A DNA stretch of 64,000 bases from DASSFZ01 sp035283185 (GTDB taxonomy: Bacteria; Chloroflexota; Anaerolineae; Fen-1058), in the NCBI GenBank assembly GCA_035283185.1, contig DATEUJ010000226.1, positions 91,029 through 155,028 on the forward strand. Reading direction: 5' to 3'. The notes under the pieces are model-generated. The model searched no databases. It saw only the letters and a list, made by a program, of their open reading frames with translations, and was not told where the DNA came from. This document shows positions 33,332 through 41,033 of the stretch, piece after piece (positions within the stretch are counted from its first letter, which is position 1; each line of letters opens with the position of its first letter). The translations under genes were made by a program, and so were the position numbers.

Positions 33332-34635
33332 TGAACGCCGCTGCCACCACGCCTGCTCCACGCATTCACTACGGCTGGGTCATCCTGGCTGTGAGCGTGC
33401 CGATCGTGTTCGGCGCGCTCGGCCTGGCTCGATTCGGATACAGCGTCATCTTGCCCTCGATGCAGGCGAGCCTGGAGCTGAGCAACGCGCAGGCGGGCGG
33501 GCTGGCGACGGCGAATCTCGTCGGATACCTGGCGTTCTCGATCATCGGCGGAGCGTTGGCCGCGCGCTTCGGCCCACGGCGGATTGTCGCAACCGGGCTG
33601 GTTCTGGCCGGCCTGGGCATGGCGCTTACCGGCCTGGCGCAAGCGTTTCTGGCGGCGGCCCTCTGGCGCGCGTTGACCGGCGTCGGCAGCGGGTTGAGCA
33701 ACGTCCCGGTGATGGGATTGCTGTCGGCCTGGTTCGCCGCGCGCCGTCGCGGGCTGGCAACCGGTCTCGCCGTCACCGGCGTGTCGTTCGGGCTCATTGC
33801 CGTGGGTTGGCTCGTGCCAGCCATCCTTGCAGCGTTCGGCGACGACGGCTGGCGCCTGAGCTGGTTCCTCTTCGGCGGGGTCACGCTGGCGATCGCCGCG
33901 CTTGGATACGCGCTACTGCGCGATCGGCCGGCTGACAAAGGGTTGAGACCGCTGGGCGCAGACGCAACTGCATCCGCTCTGGATCCGGCGCCGCGGCCCG
34001 GGTCTTCCGCGGCCCGGCCGGATGGACTTCAATGGGGTCTAGTATATCGTTCGCCCCTCGCCTGGCACCTGGGACTGGTGTACAGCGCCTTCGGCTTTGC
34101 CTACATCATTTACATAACATTCTTCGCCAAGTTCCTGATCGCGGAGAATGGCTACACTCAACCGGCAGCCGGATCGCTTTTCACGACGATGGGCTGGTTC
34201 ACACTCTCGAGCGGGCTGATTTGGGGCATGGTGTCGGACGCCATCGGGCGGAAAGGTGCGATGCTGATCGTGTATCTCATTCAGGCTGTCGCAATCGGGA
34301 TGTTCGGATTGAAGCTCGCGCCGCTCGGGCTCACGCTATCGGCGATCCTGTTCGGGCTGACGGCGTGGAGCCTGCCCGCCATCATGGCGGCGACCTGTGG
34401 CGACGCGTTCGGCTCCAGACTGGCGCCGGCTGCGCTGGGATTCGTCACGCTCTTCTTCGGCCTTGGTCAAGCTATCGGGCCGAGCGTCGTCGGGGCCATG
34501 GCGGACTCAACCGGCACATTCACCAGCGGCTTTATGTTGGCTGGATTCGTTTCGATGCTGGGGGCGGCCGGTGCGCTGTTCCTTCGCCCCACTGCCGCCA
34601 GGCCGGAGATCGTCGCGCAAGGAGGTTCAGGATGA
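33331..34635 (+). CDS. Major facilitator superfamily transporter (oxalate/formate-antiporter-like)
   Basis: 434 residues, GTG start overlapping the preceding stop by one base. Twelve hydrophobic segments in two groups of six; FGALGLARFGYSVILPSM begins helix 1 and ARFGPRRIVATGLVL matches the loop 2-3 motif. The central cytoplasmic loop (about 210-232) is Ala/Pro/Gly-rich and encoded by two copies of ccgcggcccgg. Its place after the ligase suggests export or exchange of a carboxylic acid product. The next small gene overlaps it by ATGA. Confidence 0.85.
   Translation: MNAAATTPAPRIHYGWVILAVSVPIVFGALGLARFGYSVILPSMQASLELSNAQAGGLATANLVGYLAFSIIGGALAARFGPRRIVATGLVLAGLGMALTGLAQAFLAAALWRALTGVGSGLSNVPVMGLLSAWFAARRRGLATGLAVTGVSFGLIAVGWLVPAILAAFGDDGWRLSWFLFGGVTLAIAALGYALLRDRPADKGLRPLGADATASALDPAPRPGSSAARPDGLQWGLVYRSPLAWHLGLVYSAFGFAYIIYITFFAKFLIAENGYTQPAAGSLFTTMGWFTLSSGLIWGMVSDAIGRKGAMLIVYLIQAVAIGMFGLKLAPLGLTLSAILFGLTAWSLPAIMAATCGDAFGSRLAPAALGFVTLFFGLGQAIGPSVVGAMADSTGTFTSGFMLAGFVSMLGAAGALFLRPTAARPEIVAQGGSG
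33991..34017. repeat. Direct repeat ccgcggcccgg inside the MFS gene
   Basis: Two identical 11-base copies (33991-34001 and 34007-34017) lie in the central loop. This may be a repeat insertion or simple G+C-rich coding. Confidence 0.45.
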
Positions 34636-34838
34636 TTGATTTCGCCCGATTGGCCATGCTGAAGGTCAGACGCGCAGGCCGCGACCGCGCGCCGATTGAG
34701 CGGCGCGTCGACGAGCGGATGGCTGATGGCCCGGTCGAGAGCATCGCCGTCGAGCGCGACAAGCTTGCGAAGATTATGGACGAGTACTACGCGGCGTGGG
34801 GCTGGTACCACGATGGGGTCAGCCCGCCGCTCTGCTGA
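34632..34838 (+). CDS. Stand-alone C-terminal tail of an aldehyde ferredoxin oxidoreductase
   Basis: 68 residues; ATG overlaps the MFS stop (ATGA) and aaggagg sits 7 bases upstream, so it looks translated. FARLAMLKVRRAG, then ADGP, then MDEYYAAWGWYHDGV line up with MERLFNLRAGF, GGP and LQTYYQLRGWDERGV at the end of the full oxidoreductase at 61692-63518 over its whole length. No upstream oxidoreductase body is present. The frame ends inside a ctgagcgaagccgaag repeat, so the usual PTRxKLxELGL ending is missing. It is either a relic or a coupled small subunit. Confidence 0.65.
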   Translation: MIDFARLAMLKVRRAGRDRAPIERRVDERMADGPVESIAVERDKLAKIMDEYYAAWGWYHDGVSPPLC

Positions 34839-34852
34839 GCGAAGCCGAAGCA
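34834..34852. repeat. gctgagcgaagccgaagc repeat
   Basis: Complement of the element read in frame in the amidotransferase gene (53557-53578). It supplies the TGA of the preceding small gene. Confidence 0.65.
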
Positions 34853-34877
34853 TGACGGAAGTCGAGGAGATTGGATA

Positions 34878-35750
34878 GTGCTTCGAGATTCAGTCGTAGT
34901 CGGCCGCACTTCGTTCGTTCCGGTCAATGGCATCCGGCTGGCGTACGCGGAGTGGCCCGGCGCAAACGGCCCCCTGATCTGCCTGCCGGGCATTTCCGGG
35001 CACAAAGGGACCTTCACCCACATCGCCGCCCGACTCGCGCCGGAGTATCGCGTGCTCGCGCTCGACCTGCGCGGCCGAGGCGACAGCGACAAGCCCCGCG
35101 AGGGCTACGGTTTTGCTTACCATGTGCGCGATGTGCTCGCCTTCGCGGATGCGTTGGGCCTGGAGACGTTCGCCGTCATTGGCCATTCGTTCGGCGCAAC
35201 AGTCGGGGTGTACATGGCCTCGATCCGGCCCAAGCGTGTGCGGGCGGCCGTGCTGATCGACGGCGGGTGCGATCCGAACGACGAAGTGCTGGAAGCGATG
35301 CGCCCGATGCTGCGCCGGCTGGCGAGAACCTATGCGACGATGGAGGACTATCTGGACGCGATGCGCTCGCTGCCGTATTTCCAGCCATGGAACGCAACGC
35401 TGGAGCGTTATTTGCGCGAGGACCTCGAAGTGCTGCCGGATGGCGCGATCCGGTCGAAGGCTTCGGCCGAGGCGCTCGAGCGCGACCTGGACGTCCATTT
35501 CTATTACAGCATGTGCGTTCACTTCCCGGCGATACAGTGCCCGACGCTGTTTATCCGCCCGAAGCAGGGATTGCTCGGCAACCGCGCGCACGTTCTCACC
35601 GAGCGCGAGGCGGCGGCCTTCGTGAGCTGGATTCCAGACTGCCGCCAGGTGGACGTGCCGGATGTGAATCACTACACGATGGTGCTGCAGGACGATCCGC
35701 CCGTCATTACGCCGATCAAGTTGTTTCTCGATGAAGTGCTGGGCACTTAA
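34878..35750 (+). CDS. Alpha/beta hydrolase
   Basis: 290 residues, GTG start with gaggag 10 bases upstream. GHSFG with nucleophile Ser104, DLRGRGDSD after strand 4, and a late VNHYTMV with the probable catalytic His give the fold. NGIRLAYAEWPG at the start is typical of small-molecule esterases or C-C hydrolases. No signal peptide. Substrate unknown; its neighbours handle aryl-CoA and acyl-CoA compounds. Confidence 0.88.
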   Translation: MLRDSVVVGRTSFVPVNGIRLAYAEWPGANGPLICLPGISGHKGTFTHIAARLAPEYRVLALDLRGRGDSDKPREGYGFAYHVRDVLAFADALGLETFAVIGHSFGATVGVYMASIRPKRVRAAVLIDGGCDPNDEVLEAMRPMLRRLARTYATMEDYLDAMRSLPYFQPWNATLERYLREDLEVLPDGAIRSKASAEALERDLDVHFYYSMCVHFPAIQCPTLFIRPKQGLLGNRAHVLTEREAAAFVSWIPDCRQVDVPDVNHYTMVLQDDPPVITPIKLFLDEVLGT

Positions 35751-35871
35751 CGCTGAGTCTCGGTAGATCACGAAGCTTGTAGTGTAGCCCCTTGTGGGCG
35801 TTGAATTTGCCAGGAAAACGGGCACAAGGCCCTAAACTACATGGCGAATCCGTGATCTACTGAGTCTAGCG
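35751..35871. repeat. 121-base imperfect palindrome
   Basis: ctgagtctcggtagatcacg at the left pairs with cgtgatctactgagtctag at the right. The inner arms (gtagtgtagccccttgtgggcg and cgggcacaaggccctaaactac-like) also pair with few mismatches. It is non-coding and lies between convergent genes; it could be a miniature transposable element or a structured terminator. Confidence 0.75.
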
Positions 35872-35885
35872 ATTGAAGCGGAGGA

Positions 35886-36311
35886 TCAGGCCATAAGCGG
35901 AACGGGCTGCTCAAGAGAGGCGACCGGAATAGCGCGCGCACGCGCTCCTGGCGTAAAGGAGTAAATTTTCAGAATCGTGTTGACCGGGGGCGACTGGAGT
36001 ATCTTCAGCACGATCTTCTGCTCCGGCACCGGCAGTTTGCCCAGACCTGTGAGCGTGAGGAGCGGTGGGCCAAACTCCTGCTGTTGCGTCAGCGGGGTCA
36101 CGGCTGCGAATCCCAGACTGAGCGGTCGTCCGCGTTTTCGATCGAAGCGGAGAAAGATACCGTCTGCCAGTTCGACCGTTGCAGAGGCGGGCGCTTCGTG
36201 GAAGAAGATCTCAAGGAAGTCGCCTTCCGTATCGTAACTCCACAGCGCCGCCGTGCCATCGGCCAGGACAACTTTCTTTTCAATGATCCAATCCGGTCTC
36301 TGTTTCATCAT
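35886..36311 (-). CDS. DUF2283-like hypothetical protein
   Basis: 141 residues. ALWSYDTEGDFLEIFFHE and TVELADGIFLRFDRKRGRPLSLGF resemble the short beta-rich DUF2283 domain, whose function is unknown. The C-terminal half (LTLTGLGKLPVPEQ...) has no family I recognise. It is convergent with the alpha/beta hydrolase across the 121-base palindrome and divergent from the LeuC-like gene. ATG codons at 36311 and 36308 are both possible starts. Confidence 0.6.
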   Translation of the reverse strand: MMKQRPDWIIEKKVVLADGTAALWSYDTEGDFLEIFFHEAPASATVELADGIFLRFDRKRGRPLSLGFAAVTPLTQQQEFGPPLLTLTGLGKLPVPEQKIVLKILQSPPVNTILKIYSFTPGARARAIPVASLEQPVPLMA

Positions 36312-36362
36312 TCCTCAAAAGGAGAGGCAGACACGTCGCCCCATGCGGTTACCACGAAGTTG

Positions 36363-36390
36363 TTGACGATTGATTATAGCAACCCATAAG
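36363..36390 (+). promoter_or_regulatory. Possible promoter of the leuC-like gene
   Basis: TTGACG at 36363-36368 and cataag at 36385-36390, 16 bases apart, 27 bases before the ATG. The -35 is good, the -10 is weak; low confidence. Confidence 0.3.
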
Positions 36391-36416
36391 AGGAATGGCA
36401 AAGTGGAGACAGGGCA

Positions 36417-37712
36417 ATGGGAATGACTCTCGCCGAAAAGATCCTTGCCATGCATTCCGGATATGAGGAAGTGCATCCGGGCCAGTTCATCAACGCCAGC
36501 GTGGACATCGTGATGGCGTCGGAGCTGTCCGGCATTGTGGCGATCGAGGAATTCGAGAAGATCAAAGGCGCGCGGATATTCGATCCGCAGAAGGTCGTCT
36601 TCGTGATGGATCATTTCACGCCGGCCAAGGACATCAAGAGCGCCGAGATCGTCAAACGCTGCCGCGAGTTCGCACGCAGGCACGGCATCCGCTTCTACGA
36701 CGTCGGTCGCGCCGGGATCCAGCACGTCCTCCTGCCGGAGCAGGGATTGGTTTCGCCGGGCGACATCATCGCCGGGGCTGACTCGCACACGTGTACGCAT
36801 GGCTTCCTCGGCGCATTCGGTACCGGCATCGGCTCGACGGACGCGGCGGCGGCGATGGCCCTCGGCGAGATCTGGCTCAAAGTGCCGGAGAGCGTCAAGT
36901 TCGTGTATCACGGCAAGCCGCCCAAGTGGGTCGGCGGCAAAGACCTGATCTTGCATACGATCAAACACATCGGCGTGGACGGCGCGCGCTACCAGGCGAT
37001 GGAGTTCACTGGCGACGCGCTCGATCATCTCGGCCTGGCCGGCCGCTTCACGATGGCGAACATGGCGATCGAAGCCGGCGCGAAGACGGGCCTGTTCGCC
37101 GCCGACGACAAGACCCGCGAGTTCGTCAGTCGGGCAGGGGGCCGCGTCGGCCCCGGCGCGTACTTGCAAAGCGACCCGCACGCGGAGTACGCCGCCGTGT
37201 ACGAGTTCGACGTGGAGAAGTTCGAGCCGTTCGTCGCCGCGCCATTCCTGCCGGAGAACGTCAAACCGGTCTCTGAATTGGACGGCCTGGAGATTGATCA
37301 GGTCGTAATCGGCCTGTGCACCAACGGCAACCTCGAGGACTTGCGCGCGGCGGCCGAGATCCTGCGGGGGCGAAAGATCCATCCGCGCGTGCGCGCCGTC
37401 ATCATTCCCGGCTCGCAAAAGGTCTACCTGGACGCGCTGCGCGAAGGACTGATCGACGTCTTTATCGAAGCCGAGTGCAACGTGAGCACAAGCACCTGCG
37501 GCCCGTGCCTGGGTGGGCACATGGGCGTGCTGGCGGCGGGCGAGCGCTGCGTCTCGACCAGCAACCGCAACTTCCGGGGCCGCATGGGGCACGCGACGAG
37601 CGAGGTCTACCTCGCCAATCCGTACGTTGCGGCGGCGTCGGCGGTTGCCGGTCGCATCGCTTCTCCGGCCGAGGTGCTGAACGACAAGTCATCAGTCATC
37701 AGTCATCAGTAA
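36417..37712 (+). CDS. leuC: 3-isopropylmalate dehydratase/homoaconitase-type large subunit (LeuC-like)
   Basis: 431 residues. The [4Fe-4S] ligands are in GLCTNG (about 304) and STCGPCLGGH (about 360); GADSHTCTHG is the substrate-binding motif. It isomerises an alkylmalate (2-isopropylmalate or homologue) with a small subunit; the matching LeuD is fused to the gene at 38362-40392. The last residues SSVISHQ are encoded by catcagtcatcagtaa repeats, so the stop is repeat-derived. Whether the pathway is leucine synthesis or a related chain elongation cannot be settled from sequence. Confidence 0.92.
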   Translation: MGMTLAEKILAMHSGYEEVHPGQFINASVDIVMASELSGIVAIEEFEKIKGARIFDPQKVVFVMDHFTPAKDIKSAEIVKRCREFARRHGIRFYDVGRAGIQHVLLPEQGLVSPGDIIAGADSHTCTHGFLGAFGTGIGSTDAAAAMALGEIWLKVPESVKFVYHGKPPKWVGGKDLILHTIKHIGVDGARYQAMEFTGDALDHLGLAGRFTMANMAIEAGAKTGLFAADDKTREFVSRAGGRVGPGAYLQSDPHAEYAAVYEFDVEKFEPFVAAPFLPENVKPVSELDGLEIDQVVIGLCTNGNLEDLRAAAEILRGRKIHPRVRAVIIPGSQKVYLDALREGLIDVFIEAECNVSTSTCGPCLGGHMGVLAAGERCVSTSNRNFRGRMGHATSEVYLANPYVAAASAVAGRIASPAEVLNDKSSVISHQ

Positions 37713-37792
37713 CCAGTCATCAGTGATCGGTGAACGGCATCCGCCGCTGACTGTTCACTGGCTACTGTCCACTGATTACTGATAACTGAGCA
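37688..37792. repeat. Periodic repeat, cagtcatcagt family
   Basis: The left half (catcagtcatcagtaaccagt) overlaps the end of the leuC-like CDS; the right half (tgattactgataactgagc) is its mirror. Confidence 0.85.
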
Positions 37793-37807
37793 CCGGTCAT
37801 AGCTCAA

Positions 37808-38236
37808 ATGGACACCACCGCCGCCGCCGTCGCCCGTTTCATGTCAGAGCGCGATCTGTTCGCTCGTCACATGGGAATCGAGCTGTTAGAGCTGCGACCG
37901 GGCTACAGCCGCGCGAGCATGGCGCTCAAGCCGTACATGGTCAACGGGCTGGGCATGCCGCACGGGGCGGTGATCTTCGCCCTGGCCGACTTTGCGTTTT
38001 CCACGGCGTGCAACTCGCACGGGCGCACAGCCGTCGCACTGAGCATGGATATTCACTTCTTGAAGTCGCCGGCGCCAGGCGCGCGCCTGCTCGCCGAAGG
38101 TGTGGAGGTGCGATGCGGCCAGCGCACCGGCCTGTATCGCATGACGGTCACCGACGAGAACGGAAATCTGGTCGCCGAATTGCACGGCATGGCCTACCGC
38201 AAGAACACGCACTTTTTGGAAGAACGGAGCCGATAG
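37808..38236 (+). CDS. PaaI-type acyl-CoA thioesterase (hotdog fold)
   Basis: 142 residues. MVNGLGMPHGAVIFALADFAFS with Asn, His and Gly-Gly-like turn followed by the helix with Asp is the PaaI signature. Hydroxyphenylacetyl-CoA thioesterases of this type relieve CoA sequestration during aromatic acid breakdown. The setting (two PaaK, two IorAB upstream, ligase-like gene downstream) fits aryl-acetyl-CoA. Specificity is inferred only. Confidence 0.85.
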   Translation: MDTTAAAVARFMSERDLFARHMGIELLELRPGYSRASMALKPYMVNGLGMPHGAVIFALADFAFSTACNSHGRTAVALSMDIHFLKSPAPGARLLAEGVEVRCGQRTGLYRMTVTDENGNLVAELHGMAYRKNTHFLEERSR

Positions 38237-38345
38237 CATATCGCTTATCGCATATAGCATATCGCATATCGCATATAGCATATCGCTTATCGCATATCGC
38301 CCATCGGTCGCATGGCACGATAGGCCAGAAGCGATAGGCGATAGA
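38232..38345. repeat. Intergenic periodic repeat, gcatatcgc family
   Basis: atagcatatcgcttatcgcatatagc iterations with a mirrored agcgataggcgatag right end. Confidence 0.85.
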
Positions 38346-38361
38346 CGGGAGAGACGTGATC

Positions 38362-40392
38362 ATGACTTTCGAGTCGTTCCATCACATGACGATCGGAGAG
38401 TTGCTGACCGCGCAAGCGAATCATCAGCCGGATCGGCCTTTCGTTCGGATGCCGAACGGCGAAAGCTGCACCTACGCCGATGTCGAGCGCCAGGCTTCGG
38501 CGCTGGCTGCCGGCCTGCGCGGGCTAGGCCTGCGGCCCGGCGATCGACTCGCGATCATCTTGCCGAATATCCCTCAGTTCGTGCTGTCCATCTTCGCCGC
38601 GGCCAAAGCCGGGTTGATTATCTGCCCCGTCAACGTGCGCCGCCGCAAGGACGAAGCGCTGGCGCGGCTGGCGAAGACGCGCCCGGCGGCTCTCGTCACC
38701 GATGCGTATCACGTGGCGATGGCGCGCGAGCTGCGTGACGATCTGTTTGATCTCAAACAGGTCATTGCGTTAGAAGGCGGCGAAGGCGCGATCGCCCTGA
38801 ACGATCTGCTCAACGCAGATGCTACGCTGCCGGCGCCGACTGCCCGGCCCGACGATCCGGCGGCCATCCTCTACACACTGGGCAATTCGGGCGAGCCGCG
38901 CGGCGCCGTCCTCACGCACGCCTCGCTCGTGCGCAATGCGGCCGGCGTCGCCTCGACGCTCGACTGTACGCCCGCCGACGTGTTCCTCGGCGCGGTGCCG
39001 TTTTCCAATGCTTTCGGCCTCACTCCAACCATCCTGGCGTGCGCCGTCGCCGGCGCGCAGCTCGCCCCGCTGCCGGTCTACCAAGCGGGCGATTCGCTTG
39101 CGCTCATCGAGCAGGCGCAGGTGACCGTGCGCCACGGCACGCCGACGATGTTCGCCCTCGAGCTCAATCACCCTGACTTTCGCCCGGAACGGTGCGCCAG
39201 CCTGCGCACCGGCGTCATGTCGGGCGCGCCGTGCCCGCCCGAGCTGGTGACCCGCGTGCGCGAGCGAATGGTCCCCGATCTGATCGTCGCCTACGGCCTG
39301 ACCGAAGCGTCGCCCTCGGTCACGATGACCCGGCTGGACGATGGTCCGATCACGGCGACGCAGACCGTGGGGCGTCCGATGGAAGGCATATCGCTGAAGG
39401 TTGTTGGCCCAGAGGGAGAGACTCTACCAGACGGTGTGGAAGGCGAGTTGTGCGTGCACGGCTACAATGTCATGCGAGGCTACTGGGACGATCCGGCGAT
39501 GACGGCACACATGCTCGACGCCGATGGCTGGCTGCACACCGGAGATCTGGCGGTCATCGATCCGGACGGGCCGGTGCGCATCGTGGGTCGCAAGGACGAC
39601 GTGATCAACCGAGGCGGCTTCAAGATCTATCCCGGCGCCGTGGAGATGGTGCTGCGCTCGTTCCCCGGCGTCAAAGAAGCAGCCGTCGTGGGCGTGCCCG
39701 ATGTGATCTTCGGCGAATTGCCGTGCGCGTGCGTCGTGCGCGCGCCGGGCGCGGACTTCGGCGCCGACGAACTGCTGGCCTTCGCCCGGGAGCGTTTGAC
39801 GGACTATGCCGTGCCTGATCGAGTGGTGTTCTTCGACGCGCTGCCCCGGCGCGGCAGCGGACCGGTGCAGAAGGACATCCTGCGCACCCGGGTGCGCATT
39901 CGCGGCAGGGCGTGGAAGTTCGGCAAAAACGTCGACACCGATGCCATCATCCCGGCCCGCCACTGCAACACGGCCGATCCTCGCGAGCTGGCGCAGCACT
40001 GCATGGAAGACGCCGATCCCGAGTTCGTGCGGAAGATGCGGCGCGGCGACGTCATCGTCGCCGATACCAACTTTGGCTGCGGCTCGTCCCGCGAAGTCGC
40101 GCCGATCACGATCAAGGCCGCCGGCGTGTCGGCGGTCATCGCCAAATCGTTCGCGCGCATCTTCTTCCGCAACTCGATCAACATCGGCCTGCCCATTCTC
40201 GAGTGCGCCGCCGCCGTCGACGGCATCCTGGAAGGCGACGAGATCGAAGTGGAGCCGGCCACCGGCACGGTGCGCAACCTGACGCGCAGCGAGACCTATC
40301 GGGCCGAGCCGTTCCCCGACTTCCTGCAGCGCATCATCGATCGCGGCGGGCTGCTGGGGTATGTAGAAGAGAGACTGGCGGCTCATCAGTAA
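38362..40392 (+). CDS. Fusion: acyl-CoA ligase-like domain plus 3-isopropylmalate dehydratase small subunit (LeuD)
   Basis: 676 residues from the ATG at 38362; an in-frame GTG at 38356 is too close to the gggagag site. Residues 1-510 are an adenylate-forming ligase (AYGLTEASPSVT, GRKDDVINRGGFKIYP). However, the P-loop reads YTLGNSGEPRG instead of YTSGTTGxPKG, and the A10 motif reads LPRRGSGPVQK with Pro replacing the catalytic Lys, so adenylation may be impaired. Residues 511-676 are a complete LeuD: RGRAWKFGKNVDTDAIIPAR, NFGCGSSREVAPI, KSFARIFFRN. No stop or spacer separates them. An internal GTG (39892) could start LeuD separately. The stop is in a cagtaatcagt repeat. Confidence 0.85.
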   Translation: MTFESFHHMTIGELLTAQANHQPDRPFVRMPNGESCTYADVERQASALAAGLRGLGLRPGDRLAIILPNIPQFVLSIFAAAKAGLIICPVNVRRRKDEALARLAKTRPAALVTDAYHVAMARELRDDLFDLKQVIALEGGEGAIALNDLLNADATLPAPTARPDDPAAILYTLGNSGEPRGAVLTHASLVRNAAGVASTLDCTPADVFLGAVPFSNAFGLTPTILACAVAGAQLAPLPVYQAGDSLALIEQAQVTVRHGTPTMFALELNHPDFRPERCASLRTGVMSGAPCPPELVTRVRERMVPDLIVAYGLTEASPSVTMTRLDDGPITATQTVGRPMEGISLKVVGPEGETLPDGVEGELCVHGYNVMRGYWDDPAMTAHMLDADGWLHTGDLAVIDPDGPVRIVGRKDDVINRGGFKIYPGAVEMVLRSFPGVKEAAVVGVPDVIFGELPCACVVRAPGADFGADELLAFARERLTDYAVPDRVVFFDALPRRGSGPVQKDILRTRVRIRGRAWKFGKNVDTDAIIPARHCNTADPRELAQHCMEDADPEFVRKMRRGDVIVADTNFGCGSSREVAPITIKAAGVSAVIAKSFARIFFRNSINIGLPILECAAAVDGILEGDEIEVEPATGTVRNLTRSETYRAEPFPDFLQRIIDRGGLLGYVEERLAAHQ

Positions 40393-40458
40393 TCAGTTAT
40401 CAGTAATCAGTCATCAGTAATCAGTCATCAGTAGTCAGTCATCAGTGATCGGTTATCG
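40385..40458. repeat. Intergenic periodic repeat, cagtaatcagt family
   Basis: catcagtaatcagttatcagtaatc iterations; the first copy supplies the TAA of the ligase-LeuD gene. The mirrored right half is short. Confidence 0.8.
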
Positions 40459-40490
40459 ATGTCTTATCACTGGAGCGCGCTTGGGGAGAT

Positions 40491-41033
40491 ATGCTCGTGA
40501 ATCCTATCGAACATCTTCTGCAGGAGCACCGTGACATTATGGCGCAGGTCGCCGACTTGCGGGCCGCCGTGCGTGACTTGGAGGCGCGCGGCGATACGGC
40601 CCTGCCGGACGCGTTGCCCGTGATGCGCCGCATCGGCCGTATGATGGAGACGCAGCTCGCGCTCCATGCCAGGAAGGAAGACGAAGCGCTGTTCCCGGCG
40701 ATCGAGGCAATCATCGGCGCGGAGGGTGGGCCGACGACCGTGATGCGCCTGGAGCACATGGACATACACGCTCAGGGCGAGCTTCTGCGCCGGACGCTCC
40801 GTCAGCTCAACGAGGTGGAGCATCCGGCGATCGAGGCGGGCGGCGACAAGCTGCGCTCGCTGGCGGCCCACGGCGGCAGCGCAGAGAGCCTGCGCGCCAC
40901 TGCAGCTGAGATCATCGAGCTGCTGGACATGCACTTCGGCAAGGAAGAGCAGATCCTGTTCCCGATGAGCGAGCAGATACTCGACGACGAGACGCTGGCC
41001 GAGGTCGGCCGGCGCATGGAGGCCATGCGATGA
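40491..41033 (+). CDS. Hemerythrin HHE-domain protein
   Basis: 180 residues, ggggagat upstream. Four-helix pattern with HLLQEHRD, LHARKEDEALFP (HxxxE) and MHFGKEEQILFP (HxxxE), the ligands of a di-iron site. Such proteins bind or sense O2, NO or iron. It overlaps the next FAD oxidoreductase gene by ATGA, so the two are co-translated. An oxygen-related partner for the oxidase is plausible. Confidence 0.88.
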   Translation: MLVNPIEHLLQEHRDIMAQVADLRAAVRDLEARGDTALPDALPVMRRIGRMMETQLALHARKEDEALFPAIEAIIGAEGGPTTVMRLEHMDIHAQGELLRRTLRQLNEVEHPAIEAGGDKLRSLAAHGGSAESLRATAAEIIELLDMHFGKEEQILFPMSEQILDDETLAEVGRRMEAMR

